From Lepisosteus oculatus (lineage: Eukaryota > Chordata > Actinopteri > Semionotiformes > Lepisosteidae), in contig NC_090698.1 of NCBI RefSeq assembly GCF_040954835.1, positions 2,478,501-2,542,500 on the forward strand: a DNA stretch of 64,000 bases, read 5' to 3'. The position numbers and the translations under genes were made by a program. This document shows positions 47,067-60,119 of this stretch, in pieces. The notes under the pieces were generated by a model, which did not search any database, had not been told where the DNA came from, and was given only the letters and a program-made list of their open reading frames with translations. Position 1 is the first letter of the stretch. Each line of letters begins with the position of its first letter.

Positions 47067-48205
47067 CTCGCGGACACACTGTTCTCTTCCGTGTCTTCAT
47101 GAACACAAACTGTTCTGGATGCTTTGGGAGGAATATCTGCCAGATGGAGTTGGACAGGACAGGGGACAGCTCGGCTGCAGCTGTGGAGAGCATCAGTGTG
47201 TCCTTTTCCTCACAGAGCCCCCAGCTGTTCCCCTGCCGACACACACCAGCCCCGTGTGGAAACAGGGAGACTCTTCTGCGTTTAAGCCAACAAGCTGTTT
47301 CCTCACTCCGCTGTGAGTGAGCACAGCCACACACTCGGGCAGGCAGTGAGGTCGGCACTGTGGCTGCTTCAGAAGTGTGAGCTCTGTCTTGATCTACCTG
47401 CAGAAACTGTCACCCTGAAGTGGCATCACTGCCCAGATCACACCTGATTCCTGACTGTGTGCTTTGCTGTGAGATAAGGATCTGTGTTTTACTCTGAGGC
47501 AGGGCAAAGCCACTGTTTCTGTTCTGCGTACTAACAGAACCCACACAGTCCAATTACAATTCACAATCGAGAACAGTGCAAAGGTATTGATATTTAGTTA
47601 TGTTTTCAATTCTGGTTCCAGGGACCAGGGAAAAGAACGCCTCCTTTTAAAACCACTGATCGATTCCTTTGTTTTGTGTTTTAAAACGGCAAATGATCCT
47701 GACGCCAATTCTATAAAAGAAAGGAGAGAATCAGACCTTACGACCCTGTACAGTGACAAGCACATCCACACAGGAAAAAACAGAAACTGGAAATCCTTAC
47801 TGGTAATTAAGTAATTAACATCGCTTACTGCGCAGTAATTAACGAGCGTCTTGTTGTCTTCGTTGTCTCCTGCCTATTGGCTCTTTGATTAGAGGGAGGA
47901 AACGGACACAAAGGACCCCGACACAAACACTGGCAGCTACACAGCTACAAGCAAAACTGAGTCAATCACGACCCCGGCATCCCTCCTCCCCCCGCCTTTA
48001 CACTTCAACTGTGACGTAAGCCGAGAGAGAGCGTCGCCGGCTCATACCGGCCAAGTCACAAATCAAGCATGTGTGACGTAACTGTCCGCACGCCGGTGAT
48101 CCGCGTCAGTGTAACAACACGTCCCTCATAGTCGGAAACATTGTGCGGCCGTGACCCTAAAATCAAGCCCCGCTGGTTCCGTCTTTTTAGAAAATGGGTG
48201 AACAG
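47067..48205. other. Intergenic DNA
   Basis: No gene or repeat family recognised beyond the flanking minisatellite and SINE. CpG content rises after about 48000. Confidence 0.35.
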
Positions 48206-48430
48206 ATGGCTGGAAGGTTGCCGGTTCGTATCCTGCGGCCGGCAGGGGAATCCTGCTCCGTTGGGCCCCTGAGCAAGGCCCTTCACCCCAGCTGCTCCAG
48301 GGGCGCTGTACAATGGCTGACCCTGCGCTCTGACCCCCAGCTTCTCTCCCTGTCTGTGTGTCTCATGGGGTCTGCGAAAAGACAGATTCCTAATGCAAGA
48401 GATTGTATAGGGCTAATAAAGTGATCTTAT
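48206..48430 (+). repeat. V-SINE-like SINE, copy 5
   Basis: Starts in the B-box region ('ggaaggttgccggttcgta'), has the core 'cccctgagcaaggccctt' and ends 'aataaagtgatcttat'. The A-box part is missing. Confidence 0.8.
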
Positions 48431-51144
48431 CAGTCGGGTCCGTTTCAGACTTTGGCCGCAACACTTCGGTGTAATCGTGTTCCTTGTTCCAGGAGAATCG
48501 CAAGCTTTCGCAATTTTTTTCTTCTTTTGCAGTGACTCAGCCTCAGACCAAAGACGGGGAGGATTTGCAACAGAACCGATTGCGCAACGCGCGATCCTCC
48601 GGCAGGACTGAACAGGACCGCGAGAGCAGGAAGGATGACGTCGCGTGCGGTCTGCAGCCCGCACGCGCTCGAGTTGACAGCTCGCCCCGGCTGCGGAGTC
48701 GTCACACGCGCCGCGCTCGTCCAGCCCGCTGGTTCCGCCGTCCCCAGGTCCCGAACTGGAAAACCCACAGCTCCCAGGCGGAGAGGAACATCCCGACCTG
48801 GACGGACCCGGTGATAAAAGGTAGCCCGTCCCGTGCGGCTGACTCTCTAATCAGCCTGGATTTAAACAGATGGTGTTTGCAGAGAGGAGAGCTGGAGTTA
48901 CCTGCACTGCTCGCGGCTGCTAAGTGACATCTTGCGTTTAAAAAGTGCTTTAAGAGCTCATTTCAGACGGTGTTCGAGGCTTGTCAAGCATTACCGCTGT
49001 TGTTGTACCGTTATTACTTCTTTAATGTCATTGGGCACGGGTTGGTAAGTGTCTACGGGTCTGCGGGATCTGGTCAGAAAGTCTCCTTCGCGATCTCTTC
49101 CTCGGGCTTTTACTTCTCTCTGCTTTTACTGCCGTGGAATGCCGTGATGCTCCACGCGAGCCCTAACCCACCCCGCGGTTCCGAGATAAAAATCTGTTCT
49201 ACTGGGCTTTGTACTGCCGCCCGCCGCGGAGAAAGGTTTCAGAAAGTTGGAAAGACGCGAACTCCGCCGAACCACCGGGTTCGAAGGTAGCGTGTCCGCT
49301 GGGCGGCATCCCTGCGTGTTCGGAATCTACACGATTTTAAAGGAATTATTTTTGTGGTTGTTTTTCTTTCGCTGTGAACAGAACCTGCGCAGCGTTAACC
49401 CAGAACACGTCCTCCCTTATGGAGACCCGTATATCGCCGAGTTTGGGATCAGGGCTGTGTCAGCAGGTCCAGCGCCTTGCTTGCGAACTCCTGAGCTTGT
49501 GCTCCGCTTTGCCGGACGGTCCGGTAGCGGGCGGTCGGTGTTTTTTAGCAGCTCCCCTATCTCTTCGTCCCGGGCCGGCGGCCTGTCTCTCGCCGTGTGA
49601 GAAACGCCGTGAAGCTCCGCGCGTCGACGGAGGTGTGACTTAGAAAACAACTCGCTCGGAGAAACTTACACGCGTCCTGGGCGATATTGCTCACAGCACT
49701 TCGTCGTCTGCGGAGTTTGGGGAACTGAGCCGCCTTTCACGGTCTGAGTTAGTCACTGCTCCAGGAACGCAGGGGGAAATGAGTGGCCGCTCTGTTTGAC
49801 GTTTAACACGACGTCGGGTAGGTCTCGTCAATAAATTAGAGCATATCTTGTCTGGTACGACGTGACATCGTTTAAGCCTGTTGCTCGACGCCTGACTCAG
49901 ATCACACGCCGTGTACTCGGGGGCCGCTGTCACGCGCTCAGCTTCAGCGCCAGTCCTGGCGTGTCCGCAGGCGACAGATGGGAGAGGAAGAGCTGAGGGG
50001 ACACCGCCACCCTCCTCCGGCTGCGCTATTCTGGTTGACAGTCTGTCCTGCGAGGGAGAACAGTAAATAACCCGAGGTGACAACTTTCATCCTGCCTTTC
50101 ACAAGCAGATGGAAAGCCGTGCGGGGCCTCTGACAGACGGTACTCACAGGCACAGGAAGTCACAATAAAAAAAACAACAACAAGCAATTATTGTCCTATT
50201 CAGAGGCGGGGTGCTATTTTGCTGGGACAGACAGGTGGTTGTCATGCCCAGTGCTGCTCTGCGTGTTGGCGCTGGCTGCTTGTAAGGCTGAAAGCCAGGG
50301 TGGTGCAGAAAGTAAAAAAACAACAACAACAACAACCTTTTGCATTAAGTGTCAAAATCGAGGAAGTGCGTTAAGGGATCAGATCAGCAGTGATATTAAT
50401 TCACAAAGGTGATGAAGAATGGAAAAACAGCTGCTGTGTGTTAAACCGAATACCCAGGGTATCCCAAGAAGCCGAGCAGGCGGGCTCGTTTGCGCAGGGG
50501 AACGTCTGGGCAGGCGCGTGCTGCAGTCGCCGATCTGTCCCTGTGCCGGATGTAAGATCCCGCATGCTCCTGTCCCTGTGCCGGATGTAAGATCCCGCAT
50601 GCTCCTGTCCCCCGTCCTGCCTTCCCAACGGAGCCACTGTCCCCCTCCTGCCGGCACCTGCGCTCATCGTCGCCTCGGGGACCTGAGGAGGAGCCGCTCA
50701 ATGCGTCTTTACCCAAACAGTGGTGGGTGCCTGGAACACGCTGTCCGGCCAAGCCTGTGAGCCCTCAGCGAAGGAGAGGGTGAGGCCGTGGGAGCAGTCG
50801 GAGCTGGGAACATCAGCGGCTCCAGAGAGCCTCTCAGACAGCCTGGGGCGCTGTTCCCTTGTGGGGATTAGTGGTGTTTGTGTTGCTTTGCTGCCACACC
50901 ACAAAACCTGTGTTTCCAAGGCGTGTTGTTTTTGTAAGAATGGCGGCCTAGTCACCCGTAATCCGCGAGGAGGCGTTTGCCCAGCGCGTCTGCGGTCGGA
51001 CAGCTGGGGAGGGGGGCGGCTGTCAGTCCCTGCCAGGACGAGGAGCCCATGCTGAACCTGTGGCTCTGATTGCCCAGGGGCAAGGCGGTGGGCAGTCGTT
51101 GTTGTTGGACGATACCTTCCAAGGGGAGAGGGGGCTGGCTCTTG
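48431..51144. other. CpG-rich intergenic block, no gene recognised
   Basis: Moderately CpG-rich, especially 48590-49700, so it could be a promoter of an unseen or non-coding transcript. A plus-strand frame of 147 codons at 48484-48927 has no recognised domain. A 35-bp direct duplication ('ctgtccctgtgccggatgta' and following) lies at 50535-50605. Confidence 0.35.
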
Positions 51145-51435
51145 GGGCCTGCAGGGCAGCGGTCAGCGGTCTGAATCTGGAAGGGCTTGGGCCTGCAGGG
51201 CAGCGGTCAGCGGTCTGAATCTGGAAGGGCTTGGGCCCGTGAGCAGCGGTCAGCGGTCTGAATCTGGAAGGGCTTGGGCCTGTGAGCAGCGGTCAGTGGT
51301 CTGAATCTGGAAGGGCTTGGGCCTGTGAGCAGCGGTCAGCGGTCTGAATCTGGAAGGGCTTGGGCCTGTGAGCAGCGGTCAGCGGTCTGAATCTAGAAGG
51401 GCTTGGGCCTGCAGGCCAGCGGTCAGCGGTCTGAA
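51145..51435. repeat. Minisatellite of 42-45 bp, seven copies
   Basis: Seven repeats of 'gcggtcagcggtctgaatct' followed by 'ggaagggcttgggcctg', spaced mostly 42 bp apart. Confidence 0.9.
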
Positions 51436-54400
51436 CCCGCGTTGGCCAGCTGTGACCAGGGCATCTCCTTCATGCGTGGGGCAGTGTGGGCTCACCTGGT
51501 GCCTCAGCCCTGCTGTGTGCCGTGTGTGCTGGGAGCTGCATGTTTCTCTACACTGATGTCATATGCTTCTTTGGCAGAGTCTGTTAAAGAGCCCGAGGCC
51601 GCTGTGATTGGCCAGGGTTTTTGTGAGCTGGACCCCACTGAAAGCAAGGAATCGCTCCGCTGAATTCTATTTTTTCTATTCTGAATATTTCCTCGAACGG
51701 CGATGCACGCACACCACAGCAGTCTCACTGTTACACAACTCATGAAAGCAGAGTGAGAACTGCTCCCTAGATTCCTCTAGTGTGCTGTGCTTTAGCTGTG
51801 AGGGGGCGCGCCGGGGGGGCGGAGCCAGGGGGGCGGAGCCGGGGGGGGTTTGCAGTGGCCGTGTACGGTGGTGGAGATGGGGGGGTGTCTGTGGGGAAGG
51901 TGTGAGGTCTGGTGGTTACAGTGAGAGAGAGGGGGTGGCCAGAATTGGCCTCCGGCCCAGAGCGGAGCGACACGCTACAGAGGCGGACTGATCTGTGGAT
52001 ACTGGCGGACGGGGCTCGTTGTTAATTTGTGAAGTGTGATGAATGATCAGTGGTGGCCTCCTCTGTGTACCAAGGTGAACAACCGCATCCTGTCAAACCA
52101 CAGTGCCTGAGAGACCCGAGAAACTGTAATGGGCTGTGATGAAGGGGGATAGATAGCCACAGATCAGCACCTGCAGTCGGAGATGGGAGGTTTGTACACC
52201 TTTGCCCTCGGATGTGGAATGCGGACCATCCGGAACGGCTGATCATTTGATTCCCAGGAATACAGCAAAAGCCTTTTTTTTTTTGGCATGTTATCACAGC
52301 ATCACGTGTCATCAAGGGAGGGCTCATTCCTTCATGTCCCAAGCGATGAGCTCGATTTCCCAGCGATTTTATTTTCACCGTATTCTGGAAGAATCGCAGA
52401 CCGCTCTAAATCATCGGATTATCTCGGATGACTGTTGGTGGCTAACTCCGTACGATGCCTGGCAGTTCGGTGTCGGAGCTGCAGAGGTCGCCTCGTGGTG
52501 TGTGTTTCTTGAGAAGCCTACACTCCTGTGTGCTTCAGCCCCAGCGCAGCAGGTGCAAGACCTTTGTTTCTCGCCCAGAGCAGTGGAGGTGAATCTTTCC
52601 AGCTGACGAAATAAAACGGCCAGTTTGGCTGGGTGAAGCCCGGAGTGGAGCTGGTCCGCCCAGAGGGAGTGGGCTCTGCGCAGACGGGCATACTGCCACA
52701 TTGCCAAGGCTCTTCGCTCCAGGCAGAGGGGCAGCCCGGCAGATATTTCGTTTTTTTGTTTCGCAGTGGGCAATGCGGACAGCTTTGATGTCTTAAGGAA
52801 TCTCGCGTCTCATGCAGACCTTGTGCACATTGTAAGTCTCCTTGGTTTGAGAGTTTCGGCTCTAATCTAGAAAATAAAACATGGCTGCATCCCTAAACCC
52901 CTAAGCGCATTGTAATTCTGTGAGCTCCCCACTCTGGGAATGCAAGGAACGTTCCCACCAGCTGGCGAGCCTGACTCTCCGAGGCTGGTTTAGGTCACTG
53001 GGTTGGGGTTGGCTCACATCAATGTCTGCATCCGTAGGAGACAGACTGCGTCGTGTTTGGGGTCTGACTCCCCTCTCCCACTGGAGGACAGCAGGCAGAT
53101 GTTATCCGATTGGTTTTCCAGTGGGATTGAGAACGTTGCACGCTTCATGCGGGAAATTGTTGTCATTGTGTGACTCAGATGAGGGTGGAGTGAGGGGTTG
53201 TGTGTCCTCTGCTCCACGTGAGCCCGGCCTCCCGACAATATCGCCTTTACAGATCCCGGCAGGGAGTTGTAAGGACTAGTGTCCCGATTACCACTGAAGC
53301 GCAGCTTGTCCAGGCTTTCTTCCAGCTGGAGAAGCAGTGACTGTGATGCTGTACTGCCTCTCATTGTGTTCAGCTCACGCCCACGGCTTCCACTGCAGCC
53401 TAATCAGAGATGAGCCCCGATAGCGTTAACGAGCTTCCCTGTGTCGAAGCACAGGACCGTGTCTGCTGTTTGGATAACTGCAGTGATGGCCATATGCACA
53501 GATATCGAGCTGCAGCAATGCCCTTCTGCACCAGCCTTGCTGTTGTGAATTTGGGTAAGGTTGTGATGTGCCTGTGCTGTGGTTTCCTGCAGTATATCCT
53601 GGGTTCCCACACCTCTGTGTACTGGACCATCGTTTCCTTGGGCCTCACCATGTTTAATGTGCTGAACCAAAAAGCAACTTCGTGCGAAAGTCAGCAGGTT
53701 GTCAGGACTTTGGCACGTGGAGATTTGGTCTTGTTTCGTAAGAAACTCGTGAGAGCTGCAGTAAAGGGATTGGAGGGCAGGGTGAAGTTTCGGGGCTGTG
53801 AATAGTAGTTAGTGCTGCTTTCAAAAACGTCTTGTCTTTGGTAAAAGATGCACAAAGAGAGCTTCAGTTCTGACCGTCCCACCTCTCTCACAGGGCATCA
53901 AACGAGCCCAGGGAGGGAACCGACTGGGAGCCTCTCTCATACCACCCCTCCTCCAGCTCTCTGACCTCCTGCCCGCCATTCCCCCCTGAGTTGTGGAATT
54001 TGCTCACTCCATCCTGTGACAGCCAGAATTTCCATTCGCCGGCACAAACTGGAGCACAAGGGGAAACGCGGTCGTCTGCGCTTCCTCATTCCTTGACCAC
54101 ATGTGTGTGAGATCACCCAGACCGGCCTCCCCTGACATGTTCGATAGTGGCTCTGCTTCTCTTCGTCTCGGAGCGGGAGTGCCCTGAAAACTCGCGCACC
54201 GGCCTGCGTCGTGGGATCCCGTGGGGAAGTGGCGCCTGCAGCACTCCCTGGCCCTGCCGGGATTAGATCCTGGGTGCTCCTGGGCTCCGAGCCTGGGCAG
54301 CGGTTTAAAAGCAGGTCCTCTGCCGTGACAGTTACACACTCTCTGGGTCAGGGGTGAGCCCCAGCACAGCCAGATGGAGAGGGGGGTCAGGGGTCAGCTG

Positions 54401-57400
54401 CAGACTGACAGAGCCTGATGAGGGCTGCTTGTCATCCTTAAAGCTGTGCCGCAGGGCGCCGGCCTCTTTGGCAATGCCTTTGTGGACCGTGGGCAGCGCC
54501 AGGTTCCTAAGAAGCTTAACTGAGCTGTGAAAATGCAAAACGTTCAGCTCTTTAACCTTATCTGGGCTCATCTCTGATTAGCCTGGAGTGGAAGCCTCAC
54601 CCCACCCAAGGCCTGTGCTGCTGGTCAGGAAGGAGCAGCCTGCGCTGCTGTGTTGATCCGTTCCAGTTGCAAGTGCGCTGCAGGCTCAGGTACCCGTGGA
54701 GCCAAGACACAGCAGCACTGAGCTTCGCATTCCCTCGTCTGCTCAGTCCTGCAGCCGGTGAGTCCTGGAGTAGATCAGACTGCTGTACGTCCTGTTTCCC
54801 AGCTGTCCATGTCTCCCCACTGCTTGGCGTTGAGGAACACTGGCTTCTGGCCCCACTGGGCTTCATCGGTGTGGACTGCTGGTCGGGAAACACCAGGCGG
54901 GGCGACTGCGGCGGCGATGCCGATGAGGGGCCGTGTCTTCGGGGGCTTTGCCCCACTGTCTTCTCTTCCATCGGTGGTGCCGATCGGGGAAATGGCACCA
55001 GCTGCTGCCGCCGGGGGGTCCAGATCGCTCTCGGTGCGCCACGGCGCGCCAGGAGTGCTGCAGCCCAGCGGGCGCGATAGCACCGTGGACTTTCCCTTTT
55101 CACTTTTTCTTTCCATTTGGCCACCGCAGGGCGTGCACCCCCACCTCCCGCCTCCCCACACACTCGCAGGCGCCGAGGCGTTCGTGCTCCGAGATCGTGA
55201 CTCAGTCTCACCAGAGGACGGAAATCAACATCTCCTTCCGTGTGGCTTCTGATTTTTATTTCGAGGCATGGTGCTCCGCAGAGTGCATGCTGGGAGGAGT
55301 CGTGTTGAAAAAAACCAACCAAAACAGTTGTTTAAAAAAAGCGAAGGCGAACGGGCCGTCGTGCCCCCCCGCTGGGACGCCGGGCAGAGTCGCTGTTCGG
55401 GACGGCGCCAGGGCTGTGGCGCGGGGAGGGTTAACGAGCCTGCTTCTCGCCTCTCGTCTCCATCCCCAGCGCCCTGGTTTCCCCCACCCCAGCCCTCCCC
55501 ATGCTGAAAGCCCCCACCCCTCTGCTCTCCCCCTCCCACTATGGAAACAAGAGGCCGCTCTGTGCTCCACCGTCAGCACTCGAGCAGCATCGTCGCCGAT
55601 CCTGGAGCTGCTGCTGCGCCTGGCCGGAGCCTGTCCTCTGGCCCCGGAGACGCCTTACAGGATCTGCCCGCCGGGCACCAGTGTGCCTGGTTCTTGCTCC
55701 AGTAACTACTGCCGCTGCTGCCTGGCGGAATGGCATGATGAGCACCACTGCTTCTGGCACCGATAAGCTGAACGTGAAAGTTAGGTGCTGGATGCCACGC
55801 GGTGCACCTCTGTGTGTTAGAGATCGCAATCTGAGCCGCGGCGGAAGCCGGAGCCGCCAAAACAAGGGTGATGTGTTGCTGACAAACTCCCCCCGAAGTG
55901 CTGAGCGCCGAAGTGACAGTTGTTGCAGTGAGCTGTGGAGAGGAGGACAGCGCTGGGCTCTGCGCGGTCACTGACGTCCGCGCAGCTCGACGAGGAGGAG
56001 GAGGGGGGGGAGAGAGAGAGAGAGAGTGTGGGTTTTCCTCCCGAATGGAAAGGCACTAAAAGTAGAGCACCGCTGTGCCTGTGCTCCTCCGTGACCTCCT
56101 GTCGCTGCTGCTGCTGCTGCCTGTTGTTGTGGTTGAGCCGGGGTGTCTCGGCTGCTGCACTTGCACGGCTGCAGCGCGCCCTCTTCTCACCGCTGTGGTC
56201 AGGGCTCTGCTGTCATCTCGGCTCCGCCGGCATGCAGGCATGGGCGCGGGGCTCCACGCAGGGCCCTGGCAGTGCTGGGGTTGCGCAGAGCCGCCGGGGG
56301 TTTGCAGACTCGCCTGAGCCGTCGGGCTCCAGCCGCCCGGTGGCACGGTCCCTTCTGAGCCACACAGACACGGGTTCCGCTGGACCCTGCGGTGCTGAGG
56401 CAGAGCAGCAGAGGCTCTGAATGGTTTCAGAACTCTGCTCCTCTGTCCTTTGCTGATCTCATTTTTAAAAGAGAGCAAGACTGTTGAAACATCCCTCACC
56501 TGGTGTTTGCAAGTTTATAAAGAGCTTGCTGTTGGTATAGACTGGTGTGGATCAGGCTGCTCTGCAGTGGAAACTCTGATTTCCCTCCCCGGAACAACAG
56601 CTACTTTTGTATTTAAGAAACACCATGTCAATAAAGCATTAATCACTGCAACCCTCTTGTTTCACAGTTTCTTGTTTAACAGCTTCGTCAGAGCCTCCAC
56701 ACCTGTGAGCGCGCTGCCAGTCAGCAACTGGGGCGATGGGCTCGATTAGGAAACTGTGACAGAGGGCCTGAGCTCACCATGACGAATGACAAAAACAACA
56801 TACAGAAGAATGTAAAATACGGAAAAGATTATTTGTAGTTTCCAGATCATGCAGAATTCCACCCAGAACGACATGACAGGTGCAGGTTCTGCCTTCATGT
56901 GAGTGGTGGAACTCGTCATTGGTGACTACCAGAGCTCACTCAGGCTGGGGCTTGATTTGCATTTGCGATTGTTCTTGGCGATATGCAGCCCTATTAATGA
57001 GTTTAAACAGGAGGAATAAAAAGCCAGCTGTTTCAGGATTTCCCTCTCAATCTCGTGCTGCTTCGTGGTTTAGCTGTGGCCATGGAGCAGATCCGCCGTG
57101 TCAGGCAAAGACGCTGCAACACGTTTATCGGCAGTGACCCTGCCCTGACCTTGTCCTCAGGAGTGCAGGCTGAGTGTTCTATCCTCCCCATCCCTGTCCC
57201 CATCCACTCCTTCCTGTCTGCGTCTGCAAGCCTGGACAAGTAAGGAATGCCGAGCAACAGGCAGCGCTGAAGGAAACTGCAACAGGCTACAACACAGGCC
57301 GAGCGCAGGAAAACAGCACAGGTCCCGCGATGAGAGACGATGCCTGGTTCGATCAGGCTTGCACCAGGACTGACATGCAACCCTGGACTGGGCATCTTTG

Positions 57401-57887
57401 CCTCTCTTGACGTGTGCAGAAAACAGCTGGCCTGCGATCTGTGGTCTCTGCCTCAATGGCCCTGCTCTCTGAAAGCAGGGTGTTCTCTTCCTGACTTCTG
57501 GGGGTCAGTAAAGTGTTTGATTATCAATCTGTAGTCTTCCTCAGAGACGGGTCCCCAGCAGTGTTTTTGGACAGAAAGGGCCTAATATTTGGAATCTCTT
57601 CCCTACCTCCTTGCACCCATGGGGTGGGGGTGCGGGCTGTGGGAGAGGACCTGTGTGCCTTGACTGGCTGTTGAAAGTACAGGCTCTTTCACTGGCCTGT
57701 GTAGTATCACAGTTATCTGAGTGGGACTCGAGGGGCTAATACACCATGCTAATTATATTTAGTACTAAAAGGCCCTGGCTTTTAAAATAATTCAGATTGA
57801 ATTATCGGCTGGGCCAAGAGACTGCTGGTCCATTAGCTGAATTAGTTTATACGCAACTGTAGTGGGTTTGGGAAGAAGTCAAGTAGG
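51436..57887. other. Long stretch without a recognised gene
   Basis: Long open frames occur, for example at 54933-55766 (plus) and 54597-55322 (minus), but they overlap each other, are proline-, serine- and arginine-rich and match nothing I know. The block 54700-56450 is GC-rich with CTG and GA tracts. An AATAAA at 56630-56635 could end a plus-strand transcript. An untranslated transcript or lineage-specific gene cannot be excluded. Confidence 0.35.
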
Positions 57888-57983
57888 GAGCTGCGTCAGC
57901 AGACGTAGTTAAAGGTTTATTCCAGGGGGAAAGAGAAGGAAGGAAACACGACGTTTCGGCTGTGGAGCCTTCTTCGGGTGTAG
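57888..57983 (-). repeat. Dispersed repeat with 'gccgaaacgt' core, copy 3
   Basis: On the minus strand: 'cacccgaagaaggctccac', 'agccgaaacgtcgtg', then a purine/pyrimidine run and 'tggaataaacct'. It shares the flanking 'agctgcgtcagca' with the copy at 22502, so the two copies extend over the same segment. Confidence 0.65.
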
Positions 57984-58376
57984 TTGGTGTTGCATTTTTA
58001 CCAGTTTTGTGACGGGGAGAAATCTGGACTCTGGGCTGGGGGGGAGCGGGCCCGCGTGATCCCCGCAGTACTGCGCGAGAGGAGAGCCGAGTCCGTCCCT
58101 GGACTGGCCACGGCACAGGGGATGCAAGGCCACGCTCCAGGCAGGTCCAGTCGCAGGAGCGGTTCTGGACGCGAAGGCCTTTTCCAGCACCAAGACCCGG
58201 GCCCGGATCGGTCCTTTGCCCCCTGTGCTTCACCCCAGGGAGGTGCTGATGTCCTGATGGCTTGTGCGCCATGTGATTCAGGCCAGCGCCCCGTGCTCCG
58301 AGTCAGCGCTCGGTCCTTCTCACTCTCGGTGACTCATCGATCTCATTGAGCAGATCCTCTTCCCGAACTTCTCTCT

Positions 58377-58407
58377 GGCCCGGCCCGGCCCGGCCCGGCC
58401 CGGCCCG
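58377..58407. repeat. GGCCC pentamer microsatellite
   Basis: About six copies of 'cggcc'. Confidence 0.9.
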
Positions 58408-59899
58408 CTTTCACCGTCTGTCACAGACGTGCGGCGTCACGCGAAAGATTCCTGTTTCTAGGAGGTAAACCGCTGTGCATTCTCAGTCACCGGTAGAACG
58501 AGGTTTCTCTGCGATGGCGGCACGGCTGCCTTCTGTCTTTGTCTTGATAGCAGCCTGGCGATAAGGATTGGTTTGTCCGATTGGTGTCCGAAAAGGATTG
58601 GTTTGGAATATTTCAATGTCACCAGAAATGATGGCCCTGAAATGTTCTTACATAAGTAAATGTTTCATCAGACCTCGAGATGGTGAAATATTTCTTGCAT
58701 TCGGTGACAAATATATTCAAAACGCTCACCTATACATGAGACATTGTAAGCAAGGAATTGGAAATGTTCAAGTGTGGTTTTGGTTTCCCTGGCTTTCAGT
58801 CATTGGCAGCAAAGACAGGGGGTTAATTCTTCTTTGCTTGTTTACTTTAGGGAAGATTAGCTGACTGCCCTTAGGGTTTATGAGTATTACAGTGTGAATC
58901 CAACTGCAACATCCCCCCCTAGTGGCTACGATGTGAAAGCAAAAATCACCAGGAAAACTATGCCTCGTCTTAATCCTGTCTTTAATATTTATATGACACA
59001 AGGCAGTGGTGTAATTAGTCCAGGCGTATTATGGTTGCCATAATGCGTGGAAACCGCTTGAAGCGGATTCCCCTAAGGTGCCTGAAGAAATGCAATCAAG
59101 AAAACACTAAAAACCAATTCAAGATGGTGGAAGGGTCTGCTGGCGACTGTAACCCTGCCTAAATCCCGAGTCACCAGCCTAGTGTAATGTCTGAGGCTCC
59201 TCTGGGGGGCGCACTTGGGGAATCCTGTGATCTGTAACGTACAGAAGGCGCCATAAAAATATTTCACCTGTGTCTCGTTATTAAGAAACGGTACGTTATC
59301 GCGTACTTTGTGGTAATCACGTGATAGCGCTATTGCCATACAATAACCTAAATGATCGTAAATTGACTTTCGGTTTTAAACAGTGGGATCGATTGCCCGT
59401 CGGTACAGTCTTTTCTTGTTGAAGGATACGTCTGACTGTCCTCAGTCTTATAATGATTGTTCACATTCGCTAAGAAATGTGACACTTCATTGTGACTAAA
59501 GCCCAGCAGAAAGTAGAGCAGGTCGGAGCACATCCTGCAGACGTGCACGCTGTCAGAGCACTGAGCCCACAGGTCTCGGTGCTTCACTGTCCTGCAAGAG
59601 GCTGCTCATACACCGACATGATTTTTTGTACTTAAAAATACACACAGTTGTCCATGAGATCCTGAAATGTTACAGATATTGATGGCTGTCTTCAATAATG
59701 TCTTCATGCAAGAGTTCATGTATCACTATTTTTACTCGTTGCTGAAGACGGGTCACTAAGTCTTTGTTTTTCTTTCTGCTTTGTGACAGGGCCTGTTCTG
59801 ATTTTGATCTGAGGCTTGGAACCCGCAATTAAGGATGTGATCTGCGACCAGCGAAAGCAAACACACGGCCATGTGTGTTATCTGACGGAATCGTGACTT
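58408..59899. other. ITPKC upstream flank
   Basis: Mostly AT-rich and non-coding. A minus-strand segment from 59591 downwards follows a good acceptor-like 'cctcttgcag' and reads VKHRDLWAQCSD, then SVHVCRMCSDLLYFLLG. This looks protein-like, but no clear donor follows and the gene is not recognised. Confidence 0.35.
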
Positions 59900-60119
59900 T
59901 TGGATTAGTCAGGGGGCGGGCATTCCACTGAGAAAAGGGGCGGGGCCGAAGACGCCTTGGCCTCACTCAACGGCGCTGTGGGCGGGGTCTGGCATCCCGG
60001 CTTGCGTTTCGAGGTGACGTCAACACTTTGTTGTGTTGCCAGGGGCAAAGGAAACCCTGCCTCCTCGGCAACGAGCTGGGGAGGGGGGAGAGGAGGAGGA
60101 GGTCAGTACGGCGTACGGG
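59900..60119 (+). promoter_or_regulatory. ITPKC: ITPKC promoter and 5' UTR
   Basis: Contains GC boxes ('ggggcgggc' near 59912, 'ggggcggggc' near 59937, 'gggcgggg' near 59981), a full CRE TGACGTCA at 60015-60022, and 13 bp later an RFX X-box-like 'gttgccaggggcaaag' at 60035-60050. There is no TATA box. The transcription start probably lies within this interval. Confidence 0.6.

Noticed and set aside
54933-55766. A 277-codon plus-strand frame
   Set aside because: Low-complexity Pro/Ser/Arg composition in GC-rich DNA, overlapped by a frame of similar length on the other strand; no domain recognised.
56098-56122. CTG repeat as an expansion-type locus
   Set aside because: Only about five units and interrupted; ordinary simple sequence in a GC-rich block.
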